A DNA stretch of 36,090 nt from positions 1 to 36,090 of the forward strand of contig JAUXHA010000016.1 of assembly GCA_030621845.1 (NCBI GenBank), given 5' to 3'. Shown here piece by piece: positions 19,104 to 27,604 of the stretch. The first letter of the stretch is position 1; each line of letters starts with the position of its first letter. A model generated the notes under the pieces. It had not been told where the DNA came from. It did no database searches and worked only from the letters and a program-made list of their open reading frames with translations. The stretch is from Spongiibacteraceae bacterium. Lineage in GTDB: Bacteria; Pseudomonadota; Gammaproteobacteria; Pseudomonadales; Dasaniaceae. A program made the position numbers and the translations under genes.

Positions 19104-19521
19104 CAGGCCCCACCAGACGGTGCTCGCCTTTGATTACGGCACCCGCCATATTGGTGTAGCGATAGGGCAATCCCTCACCGGCACCGCCGAACCACTGTCA
19201 TCGCTAAAGGCTACTGACGGCAGTCCCCGCTGGCAGGAGGTTGAACAGTTACTCAAGGAGTGGCAACCCAAGTTGTTACTGGTAGGGTTACCCCTGAATA
19301 TGGATGGCAGTCACTCCGCTATGACTGCCCGCGCAGAAAAATTCTCCCGTAGACTACATGGCCGCTTTGGTCTGGAGGTCGCCACCATGGACGAACGACT
19401 CTCCAGCTTTGAGGCCAAGGGCGAGATTATTAACCACACCGGATCCCGCGATTTCAAACACAACAACGTCGATAGCCTGTCGGCCAAATTGATCCTGGAG
19501 AGCTGGTTCAGGGATCAGTAA
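19096..19521 (+). CDS. ruvX: Holliday junction resolvase-like / pre-16S rRNA nuclease YqgF (RuvX)
   Basis: RNase H-fold nuclease; in E. coli YqgF trims the 5' end of pre-16S rRNA, while the family was first predicted to resolve Holliday junctions. The 141-residue protein begins MPSRPHQTVLAFDYGTRHIG, with a catalytic Asp in FDYG near residue 12, LLVGLPLNMDGS in the middle and the acidic DERLSSFEA motif, followed by a late Asp in NNVDSLSAKLILESW. ATG at 19096 overlaps the yqgE stop; a TTG two codons earlier is also possible. In Pseudomonas pyrR and pyrB follow; here the next gene is convergent pilU. Confidence 0.94.
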   Translation: MPSRPHQTVLAFDYGTRHIGVAIGQSLTGTAEPLSSLKATDGSPRWQEVEQLLKEWQPKLLLVGLPLNMDGSHSAMTARAEKFSRRLHGRFGLEVATMDERLSSFEAKGEIINHTGSRDFKHNNVDSLSAKLILESWFRDQ

Positions 19522-19532
19522 AGGTATCCTGA

Positions 19533-19579
19533 AGGAGGGAGCCCTATGACTTATTTTCCAGGACTTGTTGGCCCCTCCT
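19533..19579. terminator. Weak candidate terminator between converging ruvX and pilU
   Basis: AGGAGGG-A-GCC at 19533-19543 can pair with GGCCCCTCCT at 19570-19579, leaving one bulged A and a 26-base loop. It fills the 60-bp convergent gap, but the large loop and lack of a T-run make termination uncertain. Confidence 0.3.
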
Positions 19580-19581
19580 CG

Positions 19582-20733
19582 CTAACGACCAAAAGTCTGT
19601 CCGGCATTTTCCTCTTCCTCAACCTCCATGGTTAGGCCGCCAGCCATGGCGTCCAGTTGATCCGGGGAAGCACCATCACCCAGCTTAATCATCAAACGCA
19701 GGTCATTGGCTGAATCGGCATGGGCGAGGGCATCCTCATAAGTGATTTCACCCACCTTATAAAGTTCAAACAGCGCCTGGTCAAAGGTCTGCATGCCCTG
19801 CTCCGTAGATTTCCCCATCAGCGCCTTAATCTCATGAACCTCGCCTTTGCGGATCATATCCTGTACCAGCGGCGTATTAATCAGGATTTCCACACAGGCT
19901 CGCCGCCCCTTGCCATCCGGGGTCGGTATCAGTTGCTGGGCAATGATCGCCCGCAGGTTTAATGACAAATCCATCCACAACTGGCCATGGCGGTCAGCAG
20001 GGAAAAAGTGCAGAATCCGATCCAGCGCCTGGTTGGCGTTATTAGCGTGCAAAGTACACAGGCACAGGTGACCGGTTTCGGCGAAGGTAATCGCATGCTC
20101 CATGGTTTCGCGGGTACGCACCTCACCGATCATGATCACATCAGGTGCCTGTCGCAACATGTTTTTCAGGCCAACCTCAAAACTCTCGGTATCAATACCC
20201 ACTTCCCGCTGGGTCACAATACAGCCTTGATGCTGATGAATATATTCGATCGGATCTTCCACTGAAATGATGTGGCCCTTGGAATTGCGATTGCGATGAC
20301 CAATCATGGAGGCCAGGGAGGTCGACTTACCCGCACCGGTCGCCCCGACAAATATCACCAAGCCACGCTTGGTCATGGACAGCTCCTTAACAATCTCGGG
20401 CAAGCCCAGATCCTCAACCTTGGGAATCGTGGTTTCGATGCGCCGCAATACCATTCCAGCCAGGTTTCGCTGATAAAAGGCACTGACCCGAAAACGACCA
20501 ATGCCGCGGGCGCTGATGGCGAAATTACACTCCTTGTCACGGACAAAATCCCGGCGCTGGGCTTCACTCATCACCCCCAACACGGTTTCACGGGTTTTTT
20601 CCGGGCTCATCGCCGTCGTGGTCACCGGCACAACGCGCCCATGTACCTTGATTGAGGGCGGTACGCCTGCGGTGATAAACAGATCCGATGCCTCTTTATC
20701 GACCATAATTTTTAATAACTTATCAATATCCAA
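19582..20733 (-). CDS. pilU: PilU, type IV pilus retraction ATPase
   Basis: Hexameric secretion-superfamily ATPase that works with PilT to retract type IV pili. The 383-residue protein shows the N-terminal PAS-like domain (EASDLFITAGVPPSIKVHGR), Walker A GATGAGKST near residue 134, the Asp box ISVEDPIEYIHQHQ, Walker B APDVIMIGEVR, and the His box ETGHLCLCTLHANN. The start codon is TTG at 20733: a strong AGGAGA stands 3-4 bases upstream of ACCC-TTG and the first residues match known PilU. The C-terminus carries an acidic, Glu-rich tail typical of PilU. It lies 53 bp after pilT on the same strand. Confidence 0.95.
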   Translation of the reverse strand: MDIDKLLKIMVDKEASDLFITAGVPPSIKVHGRVVPVTTTAMSPEKTRETVLGVMSEAQRRDFVRDKECNFAISARGIGRFRVSAFYQRNLAGMVLRRIETTIPKVEDLGLPEIVKELSMTKRGLVIFVGATGAGKSTSLASMIGHRNRNSKGHIISVEDPIEYIHQHQGCIVTQREVGIDTESFEVGLKNMLRQAPDVIMIGEVRTRETMEHAITFAETGHLCLCTLHANNANQALDRILHFFPADRHGQLWMDLSLNLRAIIAQQLIPTPDGKGRRACVEILINTPLVQDMIRKGEVHEIKALMGKSTEQGMQTFDQALFELYKVGEITYEDALAHADSANDLRLMIKLGDGASPDQLDAMAGGLTMEVEEEENAGQTFGR

Positions 20734-20786
20734 GGGTCTCTCCTAAATTTGAGCTCTTATCATTACCGTTTACGAGCGGGGCGCCC

Positions 20787-21821
20787 CTAGAAGTTCTCCG
20801 GGAAGCGGGCTTTTTCACGGGCAACATCTTTGGAAATTATACGCTTCTCTATTAGCTGCTCAAGACACTGGTCCATGGTCTGCATACCTACCGAGGCACC
20901 GGTTTGAATCGCCGAGTACATTTGTGCCACCTTGTCTTCACGCACCAGATTACGAATCGCCGAAGTACCAATCATGATTTCGTGGGCCGCGACCCGACCA
21001 CCGCCAACTTTCTTCAGCAGCGTCTGGGCAATCACCGCATTGAGCGACTCCGATAACATCGAGCGCACCATGGATTTTTCTTCGCCGGGGAATACATCGA
21101 TAATCCGGTCAATGGTCTTCGCCGCCGAGGTGGTGTGCAGGGTACCGAATACCAGGCGGCCGGTCTCGGCCGCCGTCATCGCCAGGCGAATGGTTTCCAA
21201 ATCCCGTAATTCGCCGACCAGGATAATATCGGGATCTTCCCGCAGCGCCGAGCGCAGGGCTTCATTAAAGCCATGGGTGTCTTTGTGAACTTCCCGCTGG
21301 TTAACCAGGCACTTCTTCGATTCGTGGACAAATTCGATAGGATCCTCGATGGTCAAAATATGCTCGTATTTATTGTCATTAATGTAATCTACCATCGCTG
21401 CCAGGGTTGTGGACTTACCGGAGCCCGTCGGGCCGGTGACCAGCACCAGGCCGCGGGGAACCATGGATATATCGCGAAACACCTGGCCCATGCCCAGATC
21501 TTCCATGGTTAACACTTTGGAGGGAATGGTCCTGAAGACAGCACCTGCACCACGATTCTGGTTAAAGGCGTTAACCCGAAACCGCGCTACGCCGGGGACT
21601 TCAAAGGAGAAATCCGTTTCCAGGAACTCCTCATAATCCTTGCGCTGCCTGTCATTCATGATCTCGTAGATCAACTGGTGCACCTGTTTGTGCTCCATCG
21701 CCGGCAAATTAATCCGGCGTACATCGCCATCGACACGAATCATTGGCGGCAAACCAGCGGAAAGGTGCAAGTCAGACGCGCCCTGTTTGGCGCTGAATGC
21801 TAACAGCTCGGTAATATCCAT
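20787..21821 (-). CDS. pilT: PilT, type IV pilus retraction ATPase
   Basis: Cytoplasmic motor that depolymerises pilin to retract pili, giving twitching motility. At 344 residues it is the standard length. Motifs: GASDLHLSAGLPPMIRVDG at the N-terminus, Walker A GPTGSGKST near residue 136, Asp box LTIEDPIEFVHESKK, Walker B DPDIILVGELRD, His box ETGRLVFGTLHTTSA, and the C-terminal AIRNLVRED motif (AIRNLIRE in most PilT) needed for retraction. It diverges from yggS across 144 bp and is followed by pilU. Together with the Pil-Chp operon the window holds both motor and controller of retraction. Confidence 0.97.
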   Translation of the reverse strand: MDITELLAFSAKQGASDLHLSAGLPPMIRVDGDVRRINLPAMEHKQVHQLIYEIMNDRQRKDYEEFLETDFSFEVPGVARFRVNAFNQNRGAGAVFRTIPSKVLTMEDLGMGQVFRDISMVPRGLVLVTGPTGSGKSTTLAAMVDYINDNKYEHILTIEDPIEFVHESKKCLVNQREVHKDTHGFNEALRSALREDPDIILVGELRDLETIRLAMTAAETGRLVFGTLHTTSAAKTIDRIIDVFPGEEKSMVRSMLSESLNAVIAQTLLKKVGGGRVAAHEIMIGTSAIRNLVREDKVAQMYSAIQTGASVGMQTMDQCLEQLIEKRIISKDVAREKARFPENF

Positions 21822-21838
21822 GAGATTCCTTATTTACA

Positions 21839-21868
21839 TTAAAAAATTCAATCCGGTTTCAGTATAAT
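21839..21868 (+). promoter_or_regulatory. Candidate promoter for yggS-proC
   Basis: A perfect TATAAT at 21863-21868 lies in the pilT/yggS divergent gap, with TTAAAA (21839-21844) 18 bp upstream as a modest -35; TTTACA at 21833-21838 is a better hexamer but is 24 bp away. The predicted message would start about 90 bp before yggS. Confidence 0.45.
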
Positions 21869-21965
21869 AGCCACTGGCCATAAGGCCTGCGGATGCCCAA
21901 TAACAGCGCCACTAATGTGAAAACCATCACAAAAAGTCGATGCCAGCCACTTCGGGGACTGACAA

Positions 21966-22652
21966 ATGTTTTTATCAATAGAAAACAATATAGCAAAGGT
22001 ATTGGAAAGCATCCGTGCCGATGAGGAAAAATACCAACGCCCGCCCTGCTCCGTGGGGCTAATGGCCGTGAGTAAAAAGCAGCCCGCTGACGCTATCCGT
22101 CAGGCCCATGCCGCTGGAATCAGCGATATCGGCGAAAATTATCTCAACGAAGCGCTGGAAAAAATTGCAGCATTGCGGGATTTACCGCTGCGCTGGCATT
22201 TTATTGGCCCTCTTCAATCCAATAAAACCCGCGCCATCGCCGAGCACTTCGACTGGGTTCACAGCGTTGACCGGTTAAAAATCGCACAGCGACTAAGCGA
22301 CCAGCGCCCGCCTCAACTCCCACCCCTGAAACTATGCTTGCAAATTAACCTCAGTGGCGAGGCCAGCAAGTCCGGTGCAGCGCAGGAAAACCTGGCCACG
22401 CTGGCCGCCGCGATCAGCGCCCTCCCCAAACTGGAACTCAAAGGACTGATGGCCATCCCCCGTGCCAGCGATGATGTCCAGCAACAGCGGACGGCTTTTG
22501 CCCGTTTACGGCAAGCGTTTGAAACGCTGCGGCAGCAATACCCGCAACTGGACACGCTGTCGATGGGCATGTCCGGGGATATGTCAGCAGCTATTGCTGA
22601 AGGAAGCACAATGGTGCGGATCGGAACGGGTATTTTTGGGGCCAGGGACTAG
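21966..22652 (+). CDS. yggS: YggS, pyridoxal phosphate homeostasis protein (PLPBP)
   Basis: Binds pyridoxal 5'-phosphate and keeps its free pool and amino-acid metabolism in balance; no enzymatic activity is known. The 228-residue TIM-barrel protein has the PLP-binding lysine in LMAVSKKQPADAIRQ near residue 36, the GENYLNEALEK segment, WHFIGPLQSNKTRAI, and the phosphate-binding SMGMSGDMSAAIAEGSTMVRIG motif. It stands 69 bp before proC; this pairing and the divergent pilT are conserved in pseudomonads. Confidence 0.96.
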   Translation: MFLSIENNIAKVLESIRADEEKYQRPPCSVGLMAVSKKQPADAIRQAHAAGISDIGENYLNEALEKIAALRDLPLRWHFIGPLQSNKTRAIAEHFDWVHSVDRLKIAQRLSDQRPPQLPPLKLCLQINLSGEASKSGAAQENLATLAAAISALPKLELKGLMAIPRASDDVQQQRTAFARLRQAFETLRQQYPQLDTLSMGMSGDMSAAIAEGSTMVRIGTGIFGARD

Positions 22653-22721
22653 CTCGACGCCCTTAGCCCCTGCCCTCTCTGCTATACTCCCCCCCATTCA
22701 AAACAACGATAGGATGCACTT

Positions 22722-23549
22722 GTGCCACAGCCAAAGATTGCCTTTATCGGTGCCGGCAATATGGCCGCCAGTATTGTCGGCGGACTGACTGCACAGGGCC
22801 TTGCCCCTGACAGCATCACCGCCAGCGACCCCTATGAAGAATCACTCAGCCGCCTGCAACAGGTCGCCGCGGTTAATACCACACAAAATAACGATGAAGC
22901 CATTGCCGGGGCTGACGTAGTGGTACTGGCGGTTAAACCCCAGGTGATGCAACAGGTAGCCACCAGCATTGCCAGTGCAGTACAACAACACCAACCATTG
23001 ATTATTTCCATTGCCGCTGGTATTGAAATCAATAGCCTCGACAAGTGGCTGGGCGGCAACCTGGCTATCGTACGCTGCATGCCTAACACGCCGGCGCTGG
23101 TGCAGACCGGCGCCACGGCCCTGTATGCCAATGCACAGGTCAGCGACAGCCAGCGCCAACAAGCCGACCAGATTCTCCGCGCGGTGGGCATTGCCCTATG
23201 GGTTGACGATGAAGCACAGCTCGATGCCGTCACCGCTATCTCTGGCAGCGGGCCCGCTTATTTTTTCCTGGTCATAGAAGCCATGCAGGCGGCAGGTGAG
23301 GAACTGGGGCTGGCACCGGAACTGGCCAGGCAATTGACCTTGCAAACCGCGCTGGGCGCAGCAAAAATGGCCATTGGCAGCGATGTCGATACCAGCGAAT
23401 TGCGCCGTCGCGTCACCTCCCCCGGGGGAACCACCCACGCCGCGATCAGTAGTTTCGAGGCAAATGGCTTTCAAAAAATATTCACCCAGGCTTTAACCGC
23501 GGCGCGCGATCGCTCGGAATCGCTCGCCAAAGAGATGGATGCCGATTAA
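22722..23549 (+). CDS. proC: Pyrroline-5-carboxylate reductase
   Basis: Catalyses the last step of proline synthesis, reducing pyrroline-5-carboxylate with NAD(P)H. The 275-residue protein has the N-terminal Rossmann motif FIGAGNMAASIVGGL, then VVLAVKPQVM, the RCMPNTPALVQTGATALY segment, and the C-terminal signature around ELRRRVTSPGGTTHAAI. The start codon is GTG at 22722, set by AGGA eight bases upstream and the match of PQPKIAFIGAG to the family start. Confidence 0.97.
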   Translation: MPQPKIAFIGAGNMAASIVGGLTAQGLAPDSITASDPYEESLSRLQQVAAVNTTQNNDEAIAGADVVVLAVKPQVMQQVATSIASAVQQHQPLIISIAAGIEINSLDKWLGGNLAIVRCMPNTPALVQTGATALYANAQVSDSQRQQADQILRAVGIALWVDDEAQLDAVTAISGSGPAYFFLVIEAMQAAGEELGLAPELARQLTLQTALGAAKMAIGSDVDTSELRRRVTSPGGTTHAAISSFEANGFQKIFTQALTAARDRSESLAKEMDAD

Positions 23550-23627
23550 GCTAGCGGCCTCAATGCAATACACCAGGCGGGATGATAGCCAATGCCCGCC
23601 CTTTTTTAATATGACGGAGCCTTCACA

Positions 23628-24224
23628 ATGGGCGCAATGACCCAGATCGCCAATTTGCTCATCCTGACCTTTTTCAACCTCTTCATCATCGCCGTGCTGC
23701 TGAGACTGATTTTGCAGTTTTCGAAAGCAGATTTTTATAATCCCATTTCGCAATTTATAGTCAAAGTCACCCAACCGGCGCTAAAACCCCTGCGCCAGCT
23801 GATACCCGGCTTAATGGGCATTGATATGGCCGCCGTCGTATTAGCCCTGGCCTTGCATAGCATCGCCACGCTAACGCTGTTACTAATCAATGACCTCAGC
23901 CTCGCTAACTATGCCCTGCTCCCGCTGTGGTCGGTGCTTGGCTGCCTGAACCTGCTGGTTAAAATTTACTTTGTGGCGATTATCGCCTCTATCGTATTGA
24001 GCTGGGTAGCGCCTGGCAGTTACAACCCGGGCATACTGCTACTGCATCAGCTGACTGAACCGGTCATGGCGCCTTTCCGGAAGATGCTCCCCTCCATGGG
24101 AGGGCTGGATCTGTCACCGATTTTTGTTTTTATTGCCATTAACATCGTACAAATTATTATTTCCAGCCTCGCGGCGGCGGTGGGGATTAACTGGCAGATT
24201 GCGGCACTGGTGATTGGCTTTTAA
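23628..24224 (+). CDS. yggT: YggT family membrane protein
   Basis: Integral membrane protein of 198 residues with two tandem YGGT domains, each with a hydrophobic helix pair around an FYNPISQFIVKVTQPALKPLR-type motif; the second copy is GSYNPGILLLHQLTEPVMAPFRKMLP. Molecular function is not firmly known; the family is found beside proC/yggS and has been tied to osmotic or membrane stress. Four to five membrane helices can be seen. A second ATG nine bases downstream is possible. The stop overlaps the yggU start (TAATG). Confidence 0.93.
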   Translation: MGAMTQIANLLILTFFNLFIIAVLLRLILQFSKADFYNPISQFIVKVTQPALKPLRQLIPGLMGIDMAAVVLALALHSIATLTLLLINDLSLANYALLPLWSVLGCLNLLVKIYFVAIIASIVLSWVAPGSYNPGILLLHQLTEPVMAPFRKMLPSMGGLDLSPIFVFIAINIVQIIISSLAAAVGINWQIAALVIGF

Positions 24225-24535
24225 TGCCCGCTTTCTATCGCTGGGACAAGCAACACAGCTTGACGCTCTTTTGCCACCTGCAGCCCAAAGCCAGCAATAC
24301 CGAATTTTCCGGACACTATGGCCAGCGCCTGAAAATACGTATCGCCGCACCGCCGGTTGACGGCAAAGCCAATACCCAGCTAATCCGCTTTATTGCCAAA
24401 CAATTTGGCGTCAGCAAAGCCAGCGTACACATCAACAGTGGCGAATCGTCACGGCAGAAAACCCTCTCTATCGACCAACCCACCCGGCTCCCTGAGGGAC
24501 TGGGTATTTTGCCCGCCCCCCACTCATCACCCTAA
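24224..24535 (+). CDS. yggU: YggU, DUF167 family protein
   Basis: Small conserved protein of 103 residues with unknown function. The DUF167 core is clear: LFCHLQPKASNTEFSGHYGQ, LKIRIAAPPVDGKANTQLIRFIAKQFGV and VHINSGESSRQKTLSI. It is translationally coupled to yggT by a one-base TAATG overlap, the usual pairing of these two genes. The next gene, metX, is 192 bp away across a repeat-bearing gap. Confidence 0.93.
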   Translation: MPAFYRWDKQHSLTLFCHLQPKASNTEFSGHYGQRLKIRIAAPPVDGKANTQLIRFIAKQFGVSKASVHINSGESSRQKTLSIDQPTRLPEGLGILPAPHSSP

Positions 24536-24546
24536 CCGCCTATTTT

Positions 24547-24636
24547 CCAATCATAGACACCCACACACCTCAATCATTGACACCCACCTTCCAACGATAG
24601 ACAGGCCTCATCGTCCCCCCAAACATAGACACCCAC
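24547..24636 (+). repeat. Cluster of four imperfect CCAATCATAGACACCCAC repeats
   Basis: Copies sit at 24547-24564 (exact), 24571-24587 (one change, ATTGA for ATAGA), 24591-24607 (degenerate) and 24619-24636 (one change, CCAAACATA). Start-to-start spacing is about 23, 21 and 28 bases. The exact 17-base core CCAATCATAGACACCCA recurs in inverse orientation at 27605-27621, on the far side of metX-metW-DUF4426-rdgB. The rest of this gap shows no gene. Confidence 0.85.
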
Positions 24637-24663
24637 TCAGTGCACTAAAACAGCTCTTACCCG

Positions 24664-24685
24664 CTACCGGTTCCACTCTACCGGT
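24664..24685 (+). promoter_or_regulatory. Tandem CTACCGGT boxes upstream of metX
   Basis: The octamer CTACCGGT, with palindromic core ACCGGT, occurs at 24664-24671 and again at 24678-24685, 14 bases apart, 43 bp before the metX start. Two evenly spaced boxes suggest an operator for a dimeric or paired regulator. A -10-like TAAAAT is at 24708-24713 without a good -35. Confidence 0.4.
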
Positions 24686-24727
24686 CTATCGTTTAGACTC
24701 GCAGGCTTAAAATAATGGAAAATCCTT

Positions 24728-25867
24728 ATGTCGGGTCAGTCCGTCGGTATTGTGAAGCCAAAGACGCAGCACTTTAACCAGCCTATTGAGCTGTCCAGCG
24801 GCCGTGTATTGCCTGAATACCAGCTGGTTTATGAAACCTATGGCACCCTCAATGACGATAAATCCAATGCCGTACTGATTTGTCACGCCCTCTCCGGCCA
24901 TCATCACGCGGCCGGTTACCATCAGCAAACCGATAAAAAACCCGGTTGGTGGGACCACTATATTGGCCCAGGCAAGGCCATCGACACCGACGTGTTCCAG
25001 GTGATTAGCCTGAATAATATTGGTGGCTGCGACGGCTCCACCGGCCCTACCTCCATCAATCCACAAACCGGTAAACCCTGGGGAGCCGACTTTCCCAAAC
25101 TGCGTTGCCGCGATTGGGTCGATACCCAGCGTGAACTAATGAAATTACTGGGCATTAAGCAGTGGGCCGCCGTGATCGGTGGCAGCCTCGGTGGCATGCA
25201 GGCCATGCGCTGGTCGCTGATGTATCCCGATGAAGTACGGCATTGCGTGGTGATTGCCTCAGCCTTGAAGCTAACCGCACAAAATATCGCCTTTAACGAA
25301 GTGGCTCGCCAGGCCATTATCTCCGATAAGAATTTTCATCATGGTCAATACTTGCAGCACAATACGATCCCCAGAAACGGCCTGCGGCTGGCTCGAATGA
25401 TTGGTCACCTTACCTATTTATCCGAGGACGGCATGGGGGAGAAGTTTGGCCGCAGCCTGAAAGAGGGTGATTTCAAGCTGGGCAGCGATAATGAAATACA
25501 GTTCCAGATTGAAAGCTACTTGCACTACCAGGGTGATATTTTCTCTGAAAGCTTTGATGCCAATACCTATATCCTGATGACCAAGGCACTGGATTATTTT
25601 GACCTGGCCAGGGAATATGGCGACGATCCAGTGGCGGCGTTTTCCCACTCCCGCTGCCACTATTATGTAGTGTCATTTTCTACCGACTGGCGCTTTCCTC
25701 CGGCTCGCTCGCGGGAAATTGTTGATGCATTAATTGCCGCCAAACGCCCGGTCAGCTATACCGAAATTGAAGCTAACTTCGGTCACGATGCCTTTCTACT
25801 ACCCAATGCGCGCTATGAGCAGGCCTTTCACGCTTATATGCAGGGCGTTGCCAGGGAGCACATCTAA
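24728..25867 (+). CDS. metX: Homoserine O-acyltransferase MetX (probably succinyl-specific)
   Basis: Activates homoserine by acylation, the first committed step of methionine synthesis. The 379-residue alpha/beta-hydrolase has the oxyanion-region [16 protein letters not shown] near residue 99, nucleophile Ser in [12 protein letters not shown] near 153, Asp in FSTDWRFPP near 319 and His in NFGHDAFLL near 354. MetX proteins were long annotated as acetyltransferases, but in proteobacteria where metX is followed by metW, as here, the enzyme commonly uses succinyl-CoA; that assignment is inferred from context. The stop overlaps metW by one base. Confidence 0.95.
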   Translation: MSGQSVGIVKPKTQHFNQPIELSSGRVLPEYQLVYETYGTLNDDKSNAVLICHALSGHHHAAGYHQQTDKKPGWWDHYIGPGKAIDTDVFQVISLNNIGGCDGSTGPTSINPQTGKPWGADFPKLRCRDWVDTQRELMKLLGIKQWAAVIGGSLGGMQAMRWSLMYPDEVRHCVVIASALKLTAQNIAFNEVARQAIISDKNFHHGQYLQHNTIPRNGLRLARMIGHLTYLSEDGMGEKFGRSLKEGDFKLGSDNEIQFQIESYLHYQGDIFSESFDANTYILMTKALDYFDLAREYGDDPVAAFSHSRCHYYVVSFSTDWRFPPARSREIVDALIAAKRPVSYTEIEANFGHDAFLLPNARYEQAFHAYMQGVAREHI

Positions 25868-26457
25868 TGCGGCTGGACTTGCAACTGATCCAGGCCTGGA
25901 TCAGGGAAAACTCAAGAGTGCTGGACCTGGGCTGTGGCGATGGCAATCTGTTATCGCAACTGCGTAACAGCAAACAGGTTAATGGCCTTGGCATTGAAAT
26001 CGATAGCGGCTTTATTCTCGACTGCATTAAAGCCAATATCAGCGTGGTCGAGCAGGACCTGAACAAGGGCCTGGCTAATTTTCAGACCAACAGTTTCGAT
26101 ATGGTGGTGATGACCCATGCCCTGCAAACCCTCAGCCAACCCCACCGGGTGATCGATGAAATGCTGCGGGTCGGTAAGGAATGTATTGTCACCTTCCCCA
26201 ACTTCGGCCACTGGCGCTGTCGCTGGCACCTCAGCCAACGGGGGCGTATGCCGGTATCCGAGTTCATGCCCTATCACTGGTATGACACGCCCAATATTCA
26301 TTTTTGCACCGTGGATGATTTTGAAGCCCTGTGCCGGGATAAAGGCATCCATGTGCTAGACCGCCGCATGGTCGCGGCCAATAACACTGAAAGCCAACTG
26401 GCAAAAAACTGGCCGAACTTATTTGCCATGACGGCGGTCTATCACATCAGCAAATAA
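25867..26457 (+). CDS. metW: MetW, methyltransferase-fold partner of MetX
   Basis: Class I SAM-methyltransferase-fold protein of 196 residues required with MetX for methionine synthesis in many proteobacteria; it is thought to support homoserine acylation rather than to act as a known methyltransferase. The nucleotide-binding motif VLDLGCGDGNLLSQL lies near residues 18-32, GIEIDSGFI follows, and the typical VTFPNFGHWRCRWHL and MPYHWYDTPNIHFCT segments are clear. Its ATG overlaps the metX stop (TAATG), indicating coupled translation. Confidence 0.96.
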   Translation: MRLDLQLIQAWIRENSRVLDLGCGDGNLLSQLRNSKQVNGLGIEIDSGFILDCIKANISVVEQDLNKGLANFQTNSFDMVVMTHALQTLSQPHRVIDEMLRVGKECIVTFPNFGHWRCRWHLSQRGRMPVSEFMPYHWYDTPNIHFCTVDDFEALCRDKGIHVLDRRMVAANNTESQLAKNWPNLFAMTAVYHISK

Positions 26458-26482
26458 ACCTATTGCTTTCATGGAGTTGATC

Positions 26483-26932
26483 ATGTTGAGAACACGCTCA
26501 CTGCGACTACTTTTCACCGCCAGCCTGCTGTTCAGCATGCAGGCGCTCAGCGCGGAACAGGAAAAAATCTTTGGCCCCTATCACGTTCACTACAGCGTGT
26601 TTAATTCCACCTTTCTCACCCCCGATGTAGCGACGGCTTACAAAATTACCCGCGGCAAAAACCGGGCGATCATCAATATCGCCATTCGCAAGCAATTAAA
26701 AAATGGTGACGATATTGCTCAACGAGCTATCGTCAGTGGATCCAGCTCTGACCTTATTCATCGCCAGACGCTGGAATTCCAGGAAATTGAAGAACAGGCC
26801 GCCATTTACTATCTCGCCGAATTCAAGTTTAACGATAAGGAATTACGCAGCTTTACCATCAAAATCCAGCCCGACCCCAATATTGCGCCCTATACCTTGA
26901 AGTTTTCCAAAACACTGTACGAAGATCAGTAA
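26483..26932 (+). CDS. DUF4426 periplasmic protein
   Basis: Protein of 149 residues with a cleavable-looking signal peptide (MLRTRSLRLLFTASLLFSMQALSAEQ; predicted cut after ALSA) and a mature beta-rich domain containing IFGPYHVHYSVFNSTFLTPDVATAY, typical of DUF4426. Function is unknown. A longer start at 26471 is in frame, but that ATG has no ribosome binding site, whereas its own ATGGAG supplies GGAG about seven bases before ATG 26483. It sits between metW and rdgB, the same place as the P. aeruginosa homologue, so it is part of a stable gene cluster, though a role in methionine metabolism is unproven. Confidence 0.88.
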   Translation: MLRTRSLRLLFTASLLFSMQALSAEQEKIFGPYHVHYSVFNSTFLTPDVATAYKITRGKNRAIINIAIRKQLKNGDDIAQRAIVSGSSSDLIHRQTLEFQEIEEQAAIYYLAEFKFNDKELRSFTIKIQPDPNIAPYTLKFSKTLYEDQ

Positions 26933-26936
26933 CCCT

Positions 26937-27551
26937 ATGCAGAAAATTGTACTGGCCAGTGCGAACAAGGGGAAACTAAAGGAACTGCAGCAACGGCTCA
27001 GTGCACTAGCGCTTGATGTATTGCCGCAATCAGCCTTCAACATTCCCGATGCCGACGAGATCGGGCTCAGCTTTGTTGAAAATGCCATCATCAAAGCTCG
27101 CCACGCAGCAAAACTCTCTGGCCTTGCCGCCATCGCAGACGACTCTGGCCTGGAAGTCGATTTTTTACGGGGTCAACCCGGCATTTATTCAGCACGCTTT
27201 TCCGGCCCGGATGCCAGCGATGCCAGCAATAATCAACGCTTACTGGATTTACTCGCCGATGTTCCCGCGCAACAACGCAGTGCCCGTTTTCAATGTGTAC
27301 TGGTGTTTATGCGCCATGAACTCGACCCGACTCCATTGATTTGCCAGGGCAGCTGGGAAGGAAAAATCCTCACCGCTGCACGGGGTGACAACGGTTTTGG
27401 TTACGACCCGTTATTTTTTGTGCCAGAAAAAAATTGCAGCTCGGCAGAACTGGCCGCTGCAGAAAAAAACCTTATCAGTCATCGCGGCAAGGCCATGTCG
27501 CTATTGATTGAGCAGTTAACCCGCCAGCTGGCCAACCTCGCACTCGCTTAA
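26937..27551 (+). CDS. rdgB: dITP/XTP pyrophosphatase RdgB
   Basis: House-cleaning nucleotidase that hydrolyses dITP and XTP to monophosphates, keeping deaminated purines out of DNA. The 204-residue protein has the Ham1 signatures IVLASANKGKLKELQ at the N-terminus, AIADDSGLEVD with the catalytic acidic residues near 68, GIYSARFSG, and GDNGFGYDPLFFVPE near 150, with SHRGKAM near the end. It begins four bases after the DUF4426 stop. In Pseudomonas hemW follows, whereas here the block ends in a repeat-bearing gap. Confidence 0.96.
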   Translation: MQKIVLASANKGKLKELQQRLSALALDVLPQSAFNIPDADEIGLSFVENAIIKARHAAKLSGLAAIADDSGLEVDFLRGQPGIYSARFSGPDASDASNNQRLLDLLADVPAQQRSARFQCVLVFMRHELDPTPLICQGSWEGKILTAARGDNGFGYDPLFFVPEKNCSSAELAAAEKNLISHRGKAMSLLIEQLTRQLANLALA

Positions 27552-27604
27552 CGACCCGACCACCCGGAACATCAATAGCAAACACCCCAGACAAGTGGAC
27601 ACTA

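Noticed and set aside
24547-24636. CRISPR-like short repeat array
   Set aside because: Repeats are about 18 bases, uneven in spacing (21-28 bases start to start, leaving almost no spacer), degenerate, and no cas gene is present.
24536-24727. SAM riboswitch or MetJ boxes upstream of metX
   Set aside because: No four-way junction or AGACGTCT-type tandem boxes can be seen; the gap is taken up by the CATAGACACCC repeats and the CTACCGGT pair.
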